From the NCBI GenBank assembly GCA_947034885.2, contig OX344752.2, positions 11,408,001 to 11,472,000 of the forward strand: 64,000 bases of DNA. The letters run 5' to 3'. The notes beneath the pieces were generated by a model. It did not search any database, was not told the DNA's origin, and saw only the letters and a program-made list of their open reading frames with translations. Origin of the DNA: Thuidium tamariscinum (Eukaryota; Streptophyta; Bryopsida; Hypnales; Thuidiaceae). A program made the position numbers and the translations under genes. Shown piece by piece: positions 10,981-24,065 of this stretch (position 1 is its first letter; each line of letters starts with the position of its first letter).

Positions 10981-13900
10981 TGTAGCTAGCCTTCTTTAGG
11001 TATTATATGATATGACACCATATTCCCATATATAACAAACATATATAATTTGCTACTCTGTATTCAAATTTGTGAGTTGCAAGAAGTTGTTATGTGAATG
11101 GGCATCCAAATCAACATTTTTATGTCAATCATCAACACAAACGTGTCAAATTGGACAAAAAAATGAACACTTTTATGTTCATAGAGAACAAAAAAGTGTC
11201 AATTTGATTGTCCAAATCAACACTTTATTGTTCATCTTTGTCCAAATCAACATGTCCTAATTAACATAAAGAAATCAATACTTTCTTGTAATTTTGGACG
11301 CTGAATTTTCTACTAGTGTCTGCGCCAAAGACGGCCTCAACTTCATGAATAGGGATGTTCTTACCAATTTTGAGCTTGTATGGATTCATGCCCACATTCT
11401 TCAACTTGAACTACTAATGGAAGTCTTCCTTGCTCAGCCGACAAGGAGGCAACTTAGGAGCGGTTTTGAGGTCTGAAAGCGCCCTTTTACACTCTTGCTT
11501 GGTGTAGAGCTTCTTCCCTTTCTTTTGTCTCTGCACAGAATTTCAAGAATGGTGTAAATTACAAGTGGGATCACTCCCACAGCAAAGGATAAAACCATCA
11601 CAATGGAAAGCATAGCTCTATATTACAAGAGGACATTATAGGGGCATTCACTCTAAAGCAGTAGCAGTCCTCCTTAGAACAAGTCAGTACCTTGAAGGAC
11701 TACTTGAATGCATACGTATCCAAGACCGCAGTCTTTGGGAGTGCATACTAGTACCCATTGAGTCTTATAAGTACTGGAAAAGTGATTGGACGAAGCGCTA
11801 CAATGTACTCAATTGGTCCTATTAGGCAATTTGAAGCCCACCCTATACCCTAAACCCAGAATTATATGAAAACCTTCCCAAATACTTGTAAGACAGGGTA
11901 AGAATGCACTCCATGGACACTCACCTTGTTACCGGAAGCCTTCCCTGGAGAGGACTCTTCGTCTTCTTCTCCTTCAGAGGGGTAGGATGAGTCACCCGAG
12001 TTCGCCTGCCTTGGCCTTTTCCCTTTGGACTGTTGTGTGCGTGCAGAAATAGGAGACTGAGAAGGTGCTTTCGAACCTTTCAGAAGCGGTCAGCGTTTGT
12101 CTTTGACATCAGTCACTGTGCAAGCCTGAATTCCACCCTTCTGTCTCTTGTGCATCACCGATGACGCTCCTTGCTTCGCAGCATCCCCATCTTCAGCATT
12201 GACGTCGTCCACGTCGTGTACGTCCTCTTCTTCGTCCTCTGAAGTGCGTACACTATCCTCGTCTCCCCGAGAAGGTTTGCTCCAGATGGGATCTTCGTTC
12301 TTGTCAAAACCAGATGGGTTGGTAGACTTAGATTGCCTCGCCCTCCCAGCTATTATACCAGCCCCGCTTGCAGCCCCTTGACCCTTCTTCAATGCAGCCG
12401 TGGAAGGTCTGGGGGAAGAATGTGAATTCATTGATTTCAAAGCCTTCTTCGCAGTATTAGCCGGCTGCCCCGCCTCGTCATCTGAGAGGTCCAGCCTCCG
12501 TCCCCCTTTCGGAGCGTCTTTCGTACTCCGTGCCTGTTGGGCGTGGGCTTCATCACGCAAACCTCCTAAGGCCACAAGTTTTCTCTTAGCAGATTTGGAG
12601 GCGTCCATGTGTGGAACACTGGATTCTGCAAAAATCACAAAGAGCAAATATGAAGGCTTCAGGAAACAAGAGAAGCTACAAACTTGTCCAACGCGAAGAA
12701 GTTGTTGGCACTCACACGTGACCTCTAGCAAGTAGTGGGAAGGAAAGTCCTTCTTATCCTATGAAAGACAGAAAGTACTGAGGGCCCTTGTCCAAATAGT
12801 ACTACAGTTAAGACATAGGAGACGAGGTAGTACTTCGATCGTGGAGGTAATAGCATAGGCGAAAATGGCATGTCTTGACACCGTTGGAGAGGACAGTAAC
12901 TTCTACTCGTAGGAGTACGCATTCTTAACTTGGAAGTGGAGAGTGTCCACTATGCTTCTACAATATAAAGCAAACCACCACCAATTTCTCGTTGAGTACT
13001 AATAGCAAATTCGTAGGACTCCGCGGCGAAGGTATTTTAGTGCTATTCGTCTGTGAAGAGTATTAGTTTTCACAAGTACTGCTGCGCACTAGCTATTACA
13101 GGAGTGGCTGTATTGGAAAGAGTTAGTCTGGTAGGGCCTAGATAGGTATCTGTAATTGGAAGAGTTCAGCATTTGCAGTGAGTGACGCACACTTGGGTGT
13201 AGTACTAAATTCGAGTCCTAGGTATACGTAAAATGTAGAAACACGTAGTCATTGTCTTACATGGAAAACTAAGTAGGCACGGGTTTATAAAATTGAAGCA
13301 CTGCAACGCTAGAGAGTGCAGACATGTCCACAGAATAGGGTCTCACAAATGAAAGAAGAGAAAGACGCTGAAGTAATTCAGTCCTAAGTAGTAGAGGGGA
13401 CTGCATCAGATGTGTAGAAGATTACTTGGAGGCACTGCACACATAAGATGTCCTACACAGTACGAGGGAAGGTGACATCATGTTTATTCTATTGGCAGCT
13501 ACAACATCAAAGTGGGCAGAGGAGTAGGAAAATGACGTGAAAATACCAAGAGTACTTCTACAAATCACAGGACTCCGAGAGTAATGTAACTGGATTGCAA
13601 GAAAAAGAAGACTGATAACTCAGAAGTCACGTATTGTAAAGAGCGCCATGCAAGGCTAATGTTTATTAAAGAAGTTACTACATTTCAGCCACTGAGGGCG
13701 AAGGTCTCTCTGATTCACCTGGAGAACATGTAGGAAGATTTCCTAATCCATGCCTACATCTTTCAAGGGTAGCATCCCACCCCCGATCTAATTCCTCAGC
13801 CAAAGATTGGTAACGAATTCTATGCCTCTTACGTCAGGAAATGGTAGGTTCATGCTCCGTAAGTCGTATAGTGCATAATGTAGATGGTAATGTCAATTGT

Positions 13901-14801
13901 TTCCCCTCAAACTCAGACATCACACCCTTTGTCTGATTTGTGGTAGGAATACAATTTCCAAGACCGTACGAAACATACTTAGCAATTTTCTCCTGTGAAG
14001 GCACTTCGGCTGCGGACTGCAATACATTGTACGTAGCCACCTCATCGCCAAAATCCGGGGTACGAGGCCTACATCGAATTCTCCTATACAGCGAAGCAAC
14101 TTTGAGAACTTTGTGCCTCTGCATTTCGGAGGGGTATTCCTAAACCGAAAAAGAGGACAACAAACGTAACTGATCCTTCATATAAGCCCCAATTTCGAAG
14201 CCTAAATCGTAAAAGCAATAAGGACCCACGGAACACTAAGTAATGAATGGTAGACATGCATTACGACTTCAAGCTACACGCAACTATTCCTTGCGCATGG
14301 TGCTTCTCAAATGGCATTGCACAAAATGAGTAGGAGGCTTGGATGAATAGGAATACTGACCAGTAGTAGCTAATCTTTGGATCCTCAAGCCTCCTACTTG
14401 TGCAAGGGGGAAGACTAAACCACTGGTGCCTCTTGCACTGTTGAGAACTGCTCCAGCCACTGATCCCAAAGCACCCTCTTCGTCGCTTGTATCTCCCTTT
14501 CGGCTTCCGGGGAAGACCTCCTGCCTCGCAACGCCAAACGCCGCTACCGTGATAATGAAGGGAAGACCCTAAACCTTCAATTCTTCTCCCTCTAGTGCCA
14601 AAGCTGCCCTCTTCCCTTCCACATTGAAACCTTCAACTCCTGCATTGTCAATCGCCCGGGATTTGCAACGCCTCGCTCCAATGCCAATGCAGTTGTAAAC
14701 CCTAAAGCAAAATCGTGGAAAGCTCACCCTCACCAGGAAGCCACTGTCAGAATTGCACAGAAGAAATTGCAATCCTCCAAGGTGCAGCAAAAACAAAGTT
14801 G

Positions 14802-15065
14802 TCATCTGACATTCAAAATCAGTGAAAGCCCTGACATCTCGGGAGTCGTTGAAGTGCTGACGGCGGCTCCCCTCATTACTATCATCGAACCGCGTCGTGC
14901 CACTTGTCGCGATGGATGCAAGGGTCTTTTGAAATCAACGGTCCACATCGCGAGTGCCATGCTGTCGTGCAGTCCTCGTAGGACTCGTAGTACTGGCAGT
15001 CCTATGCTGGAAAACCACAATTTTGAGACAAAATCGTGAAGTGTTTCTTGCAACAACCCAGTCAA
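14802..15065 (-). other. Short open frame upstream of the broken RING-like gene
   Basis: An 87-codon frame begins with an ATG at 15065 just upstream of the exon-like frame that starts at 14805. It is in a different frame and has no recognised domain. It could be the first exon of the broken gene, but no junction was confirmed. Confidence 0.2.
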
Positions 15066-15395
15066 CCTTTGTAGATGACAATGCTACAATAGATTGTTTC
15101 TTACTTATCAAAAAATAACACCATTAGCATATAAGGAAATGTAGCCAAAAGTAGAACATTTAGATTGTAAATTCCTTATTGAATCCTAATTTTAGTATCC
15201 TTATCATCCAAAAAATAATGCTTGCTTGGTAATAAAGTCTAAATTTCCTTTTTTTTTATAGAGGTTACTAGATTTTGTTTAATTGATATTGACTATTTAA
15301 CAAAGATCTAAAATTAGACATGAATTGCAATAAATAACTAGCTAGATATGCAAAGTTTGTTTTTGTACTTGTAGCTATATACATAAGATTGTGGA

Positions 15396-15995
15396 TTGGT
15401 AGTTACTGCCACTTTTTGGTACATTGTGTGAACAATGTACCAAAAAGTGGCAATAATTACCAATTCTAAAAAACTTAAAATTTTAATTTCGATTTAGTAT
15501 ATTTGGCATGTTCTTACAGGCCAAAGAATTTAAAATTTTAAAATTTTAATTTTTTTTGGGTGCACAATCACTGTGCACCCAAAAAAAACTTTAAACTTTT
15601 AAATCTTCATTTCCCTCCCCCCCCCTCTCTTCTTATAATTTCTTGGAACCAACTTGATTGACAAACATTATGGGACATGTGTTCCTGCATATGTATTCAT
15701 ATTCATATTTGTATTTGTATTCGTACCGAGATTTGTACATGTATTTGTATTTTAGACTGTATTTGGACCAAATCCATATAATCCGTATAATATATGTAGA
15801 GTATCCGTATCCATATTTGTATTTGAACGGTTCAGATTATATTTTACATGATCAATGGCTTGGGAATTTTCGAGAAATCAACGGTGATTACAAAGGTAAG
15901 TTTTTTTTTAAATCAATGGTTTGCAAATTTTTTGAGAGAGGAGGGGGGGCTAATTAATTGACCTCGGTAGTACGCCACTTTTTGTCACATTGTCA
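15396..15995. repeat. Hairpin-bearing dispersed element, copy 1
   Basis: Copy 1 starts with a foldback at 15396-15464, whose roughly 30-bp arms include CCACTTTTTGGTACATTG. A second hairpin at 15551-15588 has arms TTTTTTTGGGTGCAC. Then come a C/T tract, a degenerate ATTTGTATTCGTAT-type tract and a final GGTAGTACGCCACTTTTTG, close to the opening motif. The same order of parts recurs at 23424-24065. Confidence 0.75.
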
Positions 15996-18139
15996 CATTG
16001 TTATATTAGCTACAAGTGAATAAGGAAAATGTGTCATTTCTACTATTTGAGAAAGTGTTGATGACATTATAGATTTTATATAAGTAACTCCCAACTTCTA
16101 ATGGTATTAAGAAATTTACAGTCATTTGTATGATATTTTTAAATATTTTAGTAATATAATAAAACGATGTGATTGTAATAAAGAAATAGACTTAGACAAA
16201 TGATTTTTTAAACCAAATTTCCAAAAATATAGAACATCTTTTTTATTTGTCATTAAAAATTCTAAAGATAAAAAATAGATGATACATAGCTGATAAGACT
16301 AAAGATAGGTCATTAGCTACGGTTATGAGATTCTCAATACATAAAGCAATAGGAACAAAGGCTTGACCAATATTCATTTTTAATGTAGTCATTAGTATCA
16401 AATTCAAAAATGATAAAACTAATTAAAAAAAATTGATTAGTGAATTTGTCATAGCAAGTTTTAGCAATTTGCTTAATGCCTTACAAGAATTTAATTACTC
16501 TACAAACTTCTTTTTTTCTCCATATTTGAATAAAAATTAGAAATCATTCTAAATAAATTTCTTCTTTGAACAAATTGTGTAAGAATATAGTAAATACATC
16601 TATATAATAAACCAATAGATTATACAAAGCAACACAAGCAATGAAAATTTGCAAAGTCTCTTCTATTCTTATTATAGGAGATTACTACTCCTTGAAATCA
16701 ATGCCATAGATTTGAATATATCCTTAGGCTACTAATCAAACATTATAGCAAGTAATCTTTTTGAATAGTTATATTTACTTTTTAAAAGTCATTCATAACC
16801 AACTTTTGGTTGATGAAGGGATTGGTCAACATACCAACAATTACTAATAAATAAGATAGATGTATCCATAACCGATAAAATAAGCACATCTAGACATCAT
16901 CTAGGATAGTGCAAAGCAAAGTAAATATTTTCAAAGGTGCATTGATATATATGATGGGGATTGTAAAAAATTTGTAATTTTATCTCTTGATTTGAAATTA
17001 CTACGAATTTGGAAAGGCCAAAGTTGGGCTTGACCCATGGCCAACATCTGATTCAATTCCAATCATTTGAGAACTACTATCCCACTCATTGCTTCCTACT
17101 TTTGTGCTCACTTATGTATCACTTACTTATTGGTCCAAACCTTGAAAAGGTACAAGGACATGCATTTCAAACTGAAAATGGAAATCCATTCCAATCTTTG
17201 TTGGAAATATGATACCCTATTTATTATTGACAGAGGTTGGTAATAAGTGCATAGTGTGTGTATATTTGTATATTATGTGATAGAGGTTGGTAATGGATAC
17301 ATCTACCTTATTTCACATTCATTTTCCATGATTTTTTACAATATATTTTTTCACAATTCTTTAAGGATTTTTAATACTTAGGAGATTAAGAAATTTATTT
17401 TGAGTTTCACAAGATATAGGTAAGTTTCATTCCTAAATTTAGAAGAATCTCATCTTACTTGATTGTGTCATTGCCATTGTAAGAGTGGTTATGGTTGAAG
17501 AAGAACACATATTGGGGGGGGGGGGGGGAATAGTTATTAGTCATTAAAGAAAGTTCATTGCTAGGAGAATCTTCATGTGGTATAATAGGAGGGTTTATAG
17601 ATAATGGAAGAAATTTATGAACAAGTCTTTGAGGTGGTTAAATTAAGTAAGGACAAACTTAAGGTCATAGTGTGTGCATATTTGTATATTATTGGAAGCA
17701 CTTTAATAAACCATTTATACTTTGGTTTATTTGCATTTTCATACTAACACCAACAATTCTAATAACTAATAAACTTTCCTTTACTGCGGAATTGCAATTA
17801 CCAACCTACTCTTTGTAACAAGATTATAATTAATTAGCAAGTGGCGCTTACAAGTTTTTATGAACACGGCTTCAACAAATTTATAATTTCATTTATGTTT
17901 TTTCCACTTTTTAAATGAAAATTGACACTTTCAAAAACCTTCAATGAATCAAATTAGAAAGTCTCTATCCTCATTCTCTATCTAAGGTGAAAACACCCAA
18001 AATTGTCCATTTACACATTCTTGACAAGTAGACTTTTATTGAAAGTATCTCTAAAAAAGCATTTAATCCATGAGCATCTAACACATGTTCACCAAAATCT
18101 GGCCCCTCTTACCTACCTACCTGCAAACTATGGAATTTT

Positions 18140-18515
18140 TGAAAACCATACCTACCCGCAAACTAAAATTGCTCATAACTTTTGACTCCTTAATCCAAAT
18201 GGGATGAAACAAAGCTTCCCATGTTTGTAAAAACCTAAAGAATCAATTTGAAATTTCACTTTTGAAAAAAATAAATTTAAAGAAGTTTTTTCAGCTGCTC
18301 GAGCTGCCCTCCGAGTAAAGAAAACAACATATCATGCCATAACTTTTTAAACACAAAGTCAAAAGTTACGAAAATTGTTGGGCCTTAAAGCTATTCTTCG
18401 GACACATCTTGTGTAAAAATTTCGGCAAAAAACAAACAAACTCCATTCATAGTGAGCTGCCCAAAAAATTTATAATGCCAAAAAATGCACCTCAGGGCGT
18501 TAGGGGTTAATTACA
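18140..18515. repeat. Direct repeat, copy 1 of a family ending in GTTAGGGGTTAA
   Basis: It matches 20510-20890 in the same orientation, sharing AAATTGTTGGGCCTTAAA and TATAATGCCAAAAAA among other blocks, and both end near a TTAACCYCTAA motif (seen here as its complement). The copies are roughly 70-80% alike by eye. Confidence 0.65.
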
Positions 18516-20509
18516 GTCTAACATTTTTGAATGCGTTTACCCTCATTTTTTTCTGCCCAATTTATTTTGAGGAAATTGGGCATTTAATTGCCTAAAAAAA
18601 TCCCTGTGCTGCCCTGCTTATTTTGACAATCATTTTGGATGTTTTCACCTTAACTTACTTCAGGTAAAGTTGATTTTTACCATGATGTGTGCTATTCCGC
18701 CCCCGCCAGTCAGAAAGCTCATAATGCTCTTCACTAATAATAATTAGAGCTCTCAGTTTCAAACATCCTGCTGGGGTCAGGTCATGATAAGTTAGCAGAG
18801 GTGCAGATATTAACTTTATCTCGGCCCTATCTTTAAACTTCAGACAGCTCCAATGATGCTACCAAGGACGGAAAACTCATGAAGCAAACACGGCAGCCAG
18901 GTGTCTAGACTCATCTGCAGAATTGATGAATTTAAGAAAAATCATTGTAAAGTACTATTTGGAAGAATTTTTGGGAATTGAGGTGCAAATAAAAGTTGTA
19001 AAGTTCGAGTTTTAGATTCTATCAGTAAGGTTAGATTCACCAATGCTATCATCAATATTTCTCTATAATTTTTGAAAGGAAAAATTCAAATTTCCTTCTA
19101 AATTCAATGACAATCAAAATACTGTCATTTTTTGAGTAAATTTTGTTGGACAAGACTTGGAATGAGGTCTGACTCTTGAAATGGTGATTTTTGAAATTTT
19201 CAGGTTTTTTGATTTTATGACCTCATTTTTGCAATTCCAAGTTTGAATTAGAATCAACACAAGTCAACCACTTGACATACTTCCACATTTGTAATTTAAA
19301 AAAAATATGTGCTTTAGTAACACAAAATTTAACCCTTGGATAGGACCACAACTTCATACAATGTCTCTAAGAAATAGGATGACTTTCATCCAAGTTACGA
19401 TGAGAAAGAAATTTGATTTTTATTTTGTACATCATCTAGAAAGTGGACATCGAAGCACTTTAGGATTAAGGTAGGAGGTCCATAAAGTGTCCATTTAAGA
19501 GCTAGAAAAATTCATTTGGGGAGATTATACTCCTTGAATAATATTTTTTAGGAACATATTCTTCAAAGACAAATGGAATTGGCATCTAATCCAAGTCATT
19601 TCATATTTTTTGGAGCTTTGTAGAATCAATTACAAGCTTCTGAAGTTGAAACAAATTGGCCACTAAAAGTATTTCACTACCTGAAATGTACATTGCTCAT
19701 ACAATGTTGAAGCAACAAGAAAGCAAAATGTGCAAAATAGTGAACATTTTAGGAGGTAGATGCTTTTAGAGCCTAAGCGCTTAATAGACCTCCTACCTTA
19801 AATCCAATGAGTTTGAAAGTGAGGGATATTTTCTTCCAAATTGGTGTATATTTAATGTTTTCTTTCATTTTGCATCTCTTTACAAAGAAACAAACATCAT
19901 GAATGACTTGAAGAAGGCAACACATTTTTGACCACTTAACCCCTAAAGGATTTTGGCTTTGTTTTCACTAAAAACACTCCAAAGCTATCATTTCTAGGAC
20001 AACTAACAAATTTTAGAAAAAAAACATTTTTGGAATAATTTAAGCATAGGATCTTTTAGTGCACTAGTTTGAAAAGATGTAGAAAAACTTTTAGAAATTT
20101 CCATTGTGTAGATTGCAAGACATTAGTGTTTGAAGTTACAAAACTTCTTTTTTTACCATTGCAAAAATCTCGGCAGTTGCACTTCAAAAGGCCACATTTG
20201 TATGAAAAAATGTTCAAAATGATTGTAACTCTTTAAATTCATTTTTCAATTCAAGTTGGCTATATGCTCAAAAAAATTCAAATAATTTAGAATTGTACAA
20301 CATGTACAAAAAAAATAGTAGGTAGAAAGAAGTACAAAACAATTTAAAATACTAAGTTGTTAACAATTTATTTATTGAATTGAAAAATGCCAATCCCAAT
20401 GGTTGTAATGTTTTAGTAAACAATATACACCCAAATTTTTAAATTTTTTTTAAAAATATTTAAAATTGAATTAAATAAAGGACTTCAAGGTTTCTTTTAG
20501 AATAGACAT

Positions 20510-20890
20510 TCTATAACTTCCTACAAACTATCCACAAACTAAAATTCCCATAACTTTCATCTCATTAATCAAGATGAAATGATTCAAATCTTGACACGCA
20601 TATTTAAATGCAAATAACCAATTTCAATATTTAAAAATGATAATAAATCTTGAAAAAGTTAAAAAAAATTTAGCCGCCTAGGCTACCCGCCAAGCAATGA
20701 AAACGACATATCATATAATAACTTTTGAAATATATAGTCAAAAGTTATGAAAATTGTTGGGCCTTAAATCTACACCTCGGAAAAATGTTGTGTGAAAATT
20801 TCAAAGGAAATAAAATCTCCATTTGTAGGTACCTGCCCAAAATCGCTATAATGCCAAAAAAATGTACTTTGGTCCTTTAGAGGTTAAGCA
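20510..20890. repeat. Direct repeat, copy 2
   Basis: Partner of 18140-18515. Its end, GGTCCTTTAGAGGTTAA, is the inverse of TTAACCCCTAAAGGA at about 19937, so 19937-20886 may be a roughly 950-bp element with 15-bp inverted ends. Confidence 0.55.
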
Positions 20891-23423
20891 ATTACACATC
20901 TCAATACGGTAGGTTTCTTTAGTGGGGAATTTTTTTTGTGTGAAAATAGAGTTTGTAATGTTTCCATCATTTTCTAAGGTTTTTATTTCTCAAAACATAT
21001 TTACTATGAATTTTTTTATAGGCTGAAGATTCCCTTTGACCCATAATGGTTATATAAACCTTTGTATTTCCAATTAGGAGTTGGTTGCAAAATCCACCAA
21101 GTGTTGGTTGCAATATTGATTATATTGATTTGTTTAACTTGCCTAAATGTCTAAGGCACCAAATTTTGACATCAACGATACTTTGAAGTTAAAATAAAAC
21201 TTTGCAAAGTCTTTGATTTTAGTGGTTTATATGACATTTAAGAACTTGAAGTTAATCTTTGCAACATGCCCTAGAAATCTTATTGTTTGTATTACAATTA
21301 ATTTCTATTCAAGATGTTGTGCAAGGGTATCTATTACAAATCTTGATTTTCTAGTATTGAGGGCTCTTGGAAAAGAACCTCAAATACACTACTAGAGAAA
21401 AAACCACATTAGATTTTTGTTTAAGAAAATTGTAGAGTAGATTTACAATTGATGTGGATTAGGGGTGATATACCATATAGGATCTCAAAGTTTTAGTATT
21501 GTGGTATTTGTTTGAGTCTATTCAAATTACATTATATTGCTTTTGTAAATTTCCTAATGTTATGTATGCCAAAACTTGACCATTTTTAATTGTAGGCCCT
21601 AGCTAAAAATACAATCTCTTTTATGAGGTAAGTAGAATTGTGTGCATTGCATGGGGCAAGTGACTCACCCAAGGAAAAGTATGAATTTGTAATATAAAAA
21701 TAAGTGATTTGGTTGCATATGGGTTTTGTAATGTGTATTAATTGGAATTTTGTAAGCAAATTTTCTCAGAGATTTTATACTTTTATTTTTGGTATTACCA
21801 AATTATTTTTTATTCAAATGATTGTCGAGACTTTTCTATTGTCTATGATGTACGTGTGAATGTATATGATATTCTTGCTAGAGACATTGTACTCTAGCTT
21901 TGGTAATAGTCATAATAAATTTATCTATTTTATAATTGAATAAATGTGTTTTGCAATTCTATCTAATGGTAGGGGGTGTATTATTTGTATAGCTTTATTG
22001 GGATTGCATTCTTGTGATGTAATATGAATGTTGGGTAGTAATTCAACCAATGACATAAATCTTGTATCTATTAATTATGATTGATGGAAGTGTTGAGTTC
22101 CAAGTTTGGCAAAGTTTTTTTTTTAGTTTTAAATTTTTTAGAATTGATGTAGTAGATGAAGGTTGTGGTTAGTGATGTTCTTTGAATTTTTTAGGAGGAT
22201 GTGATTTATGTTTGTCTATTTTGTATAGTTTTTAATAGTAGAAGAACATTATCCATTTATATTTAATTTTAGTAGTGTTTTTGGCAATGTAGTTATTATC
22301 GAGGTTTGTATTGTGTTTAACTATAATGATTGCTTAAATAGGATATATGTTTTGATTTTGCTGCACAATTGGGGATGGAGAATGAAATTGTATTATTTGT
22401 GAATGATTTAATGTGTATATGGATGTAGGCATGTTGTATTGCATTGTATGTTGCAATAAAGTCAAGTAGAAATACCAAGCCGTTTCTTTTTGTTGAAAGG
22501 TGTAAGTGTTATTTGTCTTTTATGAAATTGTTTTAGTAATAATATATGTCTTTGTAATGTAGTGATGACTTGATTTAGGCTTGTGATTTAGTAGTGCAAT
22601 AGTTTATTGCAATATATTTGTGAGATTTATTTTGTGATGTTTGGAAAAAGGACATTTGGAAGGGATCTACAATTGTCAATCGAAAGGAAATGAGGTATTT
22701 AGACTTTCTAAGTGTATGTATTTCTACTTTCCTTTTGAATAGTTATAAGGTACAAGATATTGGTGAATGAATACACACTAGTTTTGTCAAATGTAGAAGT
22801 CATGTAGATCCTTCATTTTTTTGTGAACTTATAATATACTAATATTTTGTATGCAATGATTGCATCTTTTAATCCACATTAGGGGAGATTTGAAGGCATT
22901 AGAAGCCCACAAGTTTTTTTGAGTTCTTGGACTGTGGGAATGTGCCATATCAACAGTGTGATATAGTTGAGACACTACCATGTCAGAAAATATTAATGTT
23001 TTTTAAATTTTTTTATAGTTTTTCTTTTAAATCAGTTTTAGGTTTCTTAACACTTTTTAGAAGTTTTGAAAAATTAATTAATTTTTTTTCCGAAAATTCA
23101 AAAATTTCAGCCAATAGTGTTGGTTTGCAATTTCTAGACAAAACAAAGAACACACATGAGAACAATCTTGAAATGGGCTTCTTTTGCCTTCAAATCCCTT
23201 CTAATGGATTGCAAATGCAGGTAAAGAGGTTTGTTTCAAATGAAGAAGCTTCTAGTCCAAATTTGTATTTGGGTAGTTATAGTGGTATTTGATTTACAAT
23301 TTGAAAGTCAGCAAATTTTTTTAACAACTTTGATTATTTTCTTATATATATCAAGTTTTTTTAAAGATGCTATTTGAATATGGAATTGAATAAAAGTTGC
23401 ATCTTAATATCGAGACTCTGGAG

Positions 23424-24065
23424 TTGGCAGTTACTACTACTTTGGGGTACATTGCTACTTTGGGATACATTGTAAACAATGTATCCAAAAGTGGCAATAA
23501 CTACCAATTCTAAAAAATTTAAAATTTTTATTTGGGTTTAGTACACTTGGCATGTTCTTACAGGCCAAAGAATTTTTAATTTTAATTTTAATTTTTTTTT
23601 GGGTGCACGATCACTGTGCACCCAAAAAATTTTAAAATTTTAAATCTTCATTTCCCTCCCCCCCTCTCCTCTTGTAAGTTTTTGAAACCAACTGATTGAC
23701 AAACATTATGGGACAAGTAATCATGTATTGGTATTCATATCTGTATTCGTATCTATATTTCTATATGTATTAGTATTAGTATTAGTATTTGTATCTGGGC
23801 CATATCTAGACTATATTCATATAATCCATATAATATATGTAGAGTATTCGTATCCATATCTGAACGATTCGGATTAAATCTTACACGATCAATGGCTTGA
23901 GAATTTTTGAGAAATCAATAGTGATTACAAAGGTAAGCTTTTTCTTCTTTTTAAATCAGTGGCTTGTAAATTTTTTGAAAGAGGAGGGGGGGCTGATTAA
24001 TTGACTTGGGTGGTACGCCACTTTTCATCACAATTGTCATATTGTTGTCACATTGTAGTGTCAAC
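23424..24065. repeat. Hairpin-bearing dispersed element, copy 2
   Basis: It has the same parts in the same order as copy 1: an opening hairpin (23424-23507, with an internal duplication of the CTACTTTGGGGTACATTG motif), a second hairpin (23593-23628), a C/T tract, a GTATTAGTATT-type tract and a closing GGTACGCCACTTTTC. Confidence 0.75.

Larger units (their letters stand above)
8201..11318. mobile_element. CACTA (En/Spm-type) element carrying captured gene sequence
   Basis: The left end reads CACTACTAGAAAATGG and the right end, complemented, CACTAGTAGAAAATTC. Both then carry GTCCAAA-type subterminal motifs. The 3 bases outside each end are TCT (8198-8200 and 11319-11321), the 3-bp target duplication typical of CACTA elements. 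Removing the element with one TCT rejoins the host exon in frame, which independently supports the boundaries. The right 250 bp hold several copies of a GTCCAAATCAACA-like subterminal repeat. No transposase is visible, so the element is non-autonomous at 3,118 bp. Its cargo is a dual-specificity phosphatase gene, two further unidentified stretches and a nested Stowaway MITE. Confidence 0.88.
5563..14805 (-). pseudogene. Many-exon RING-like transposon-associated gene, broken by stops, frameshifts and a CACTA insertion
   Basis: Exons that I can chain on the minus strand are: an upstream frame of 14805 to about 13720; 12625-11925; 11530-11319 continued at 8200-7746 (one exon split by the CACTA); 7700-6802; 6692-6292; 6178-5965; and 5852-5563. 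Several junctions agree in phase (11925/11530 and 6292/6178). The 12625-11925 exon encodes a low-complexity Ser/Asp/Glu/Lys-rich region. The 7700-6802 exon encodes a coiled coil followed by a RING-like finger (CAVC, then CSCHHLYHPWC). Damage includes TAG at 14569, 14284, 14236, 14140, 11414 and 11411; TGA at 14269, 13834 and 12090; a frameshift at a G run near 7850; and a frameshift inside the finger near 7050-7085. The layout resembles the RING-H2 gene at 2443-4917. Function is unknown; exon ends away from phase-matched junctions are approximate. Confidence 0.55.

Noticed and set aside
17514-17528. Run of 15 G
   Set aside because: Simple homopolymer; G-quadruplex potential alone is not evidence of function.
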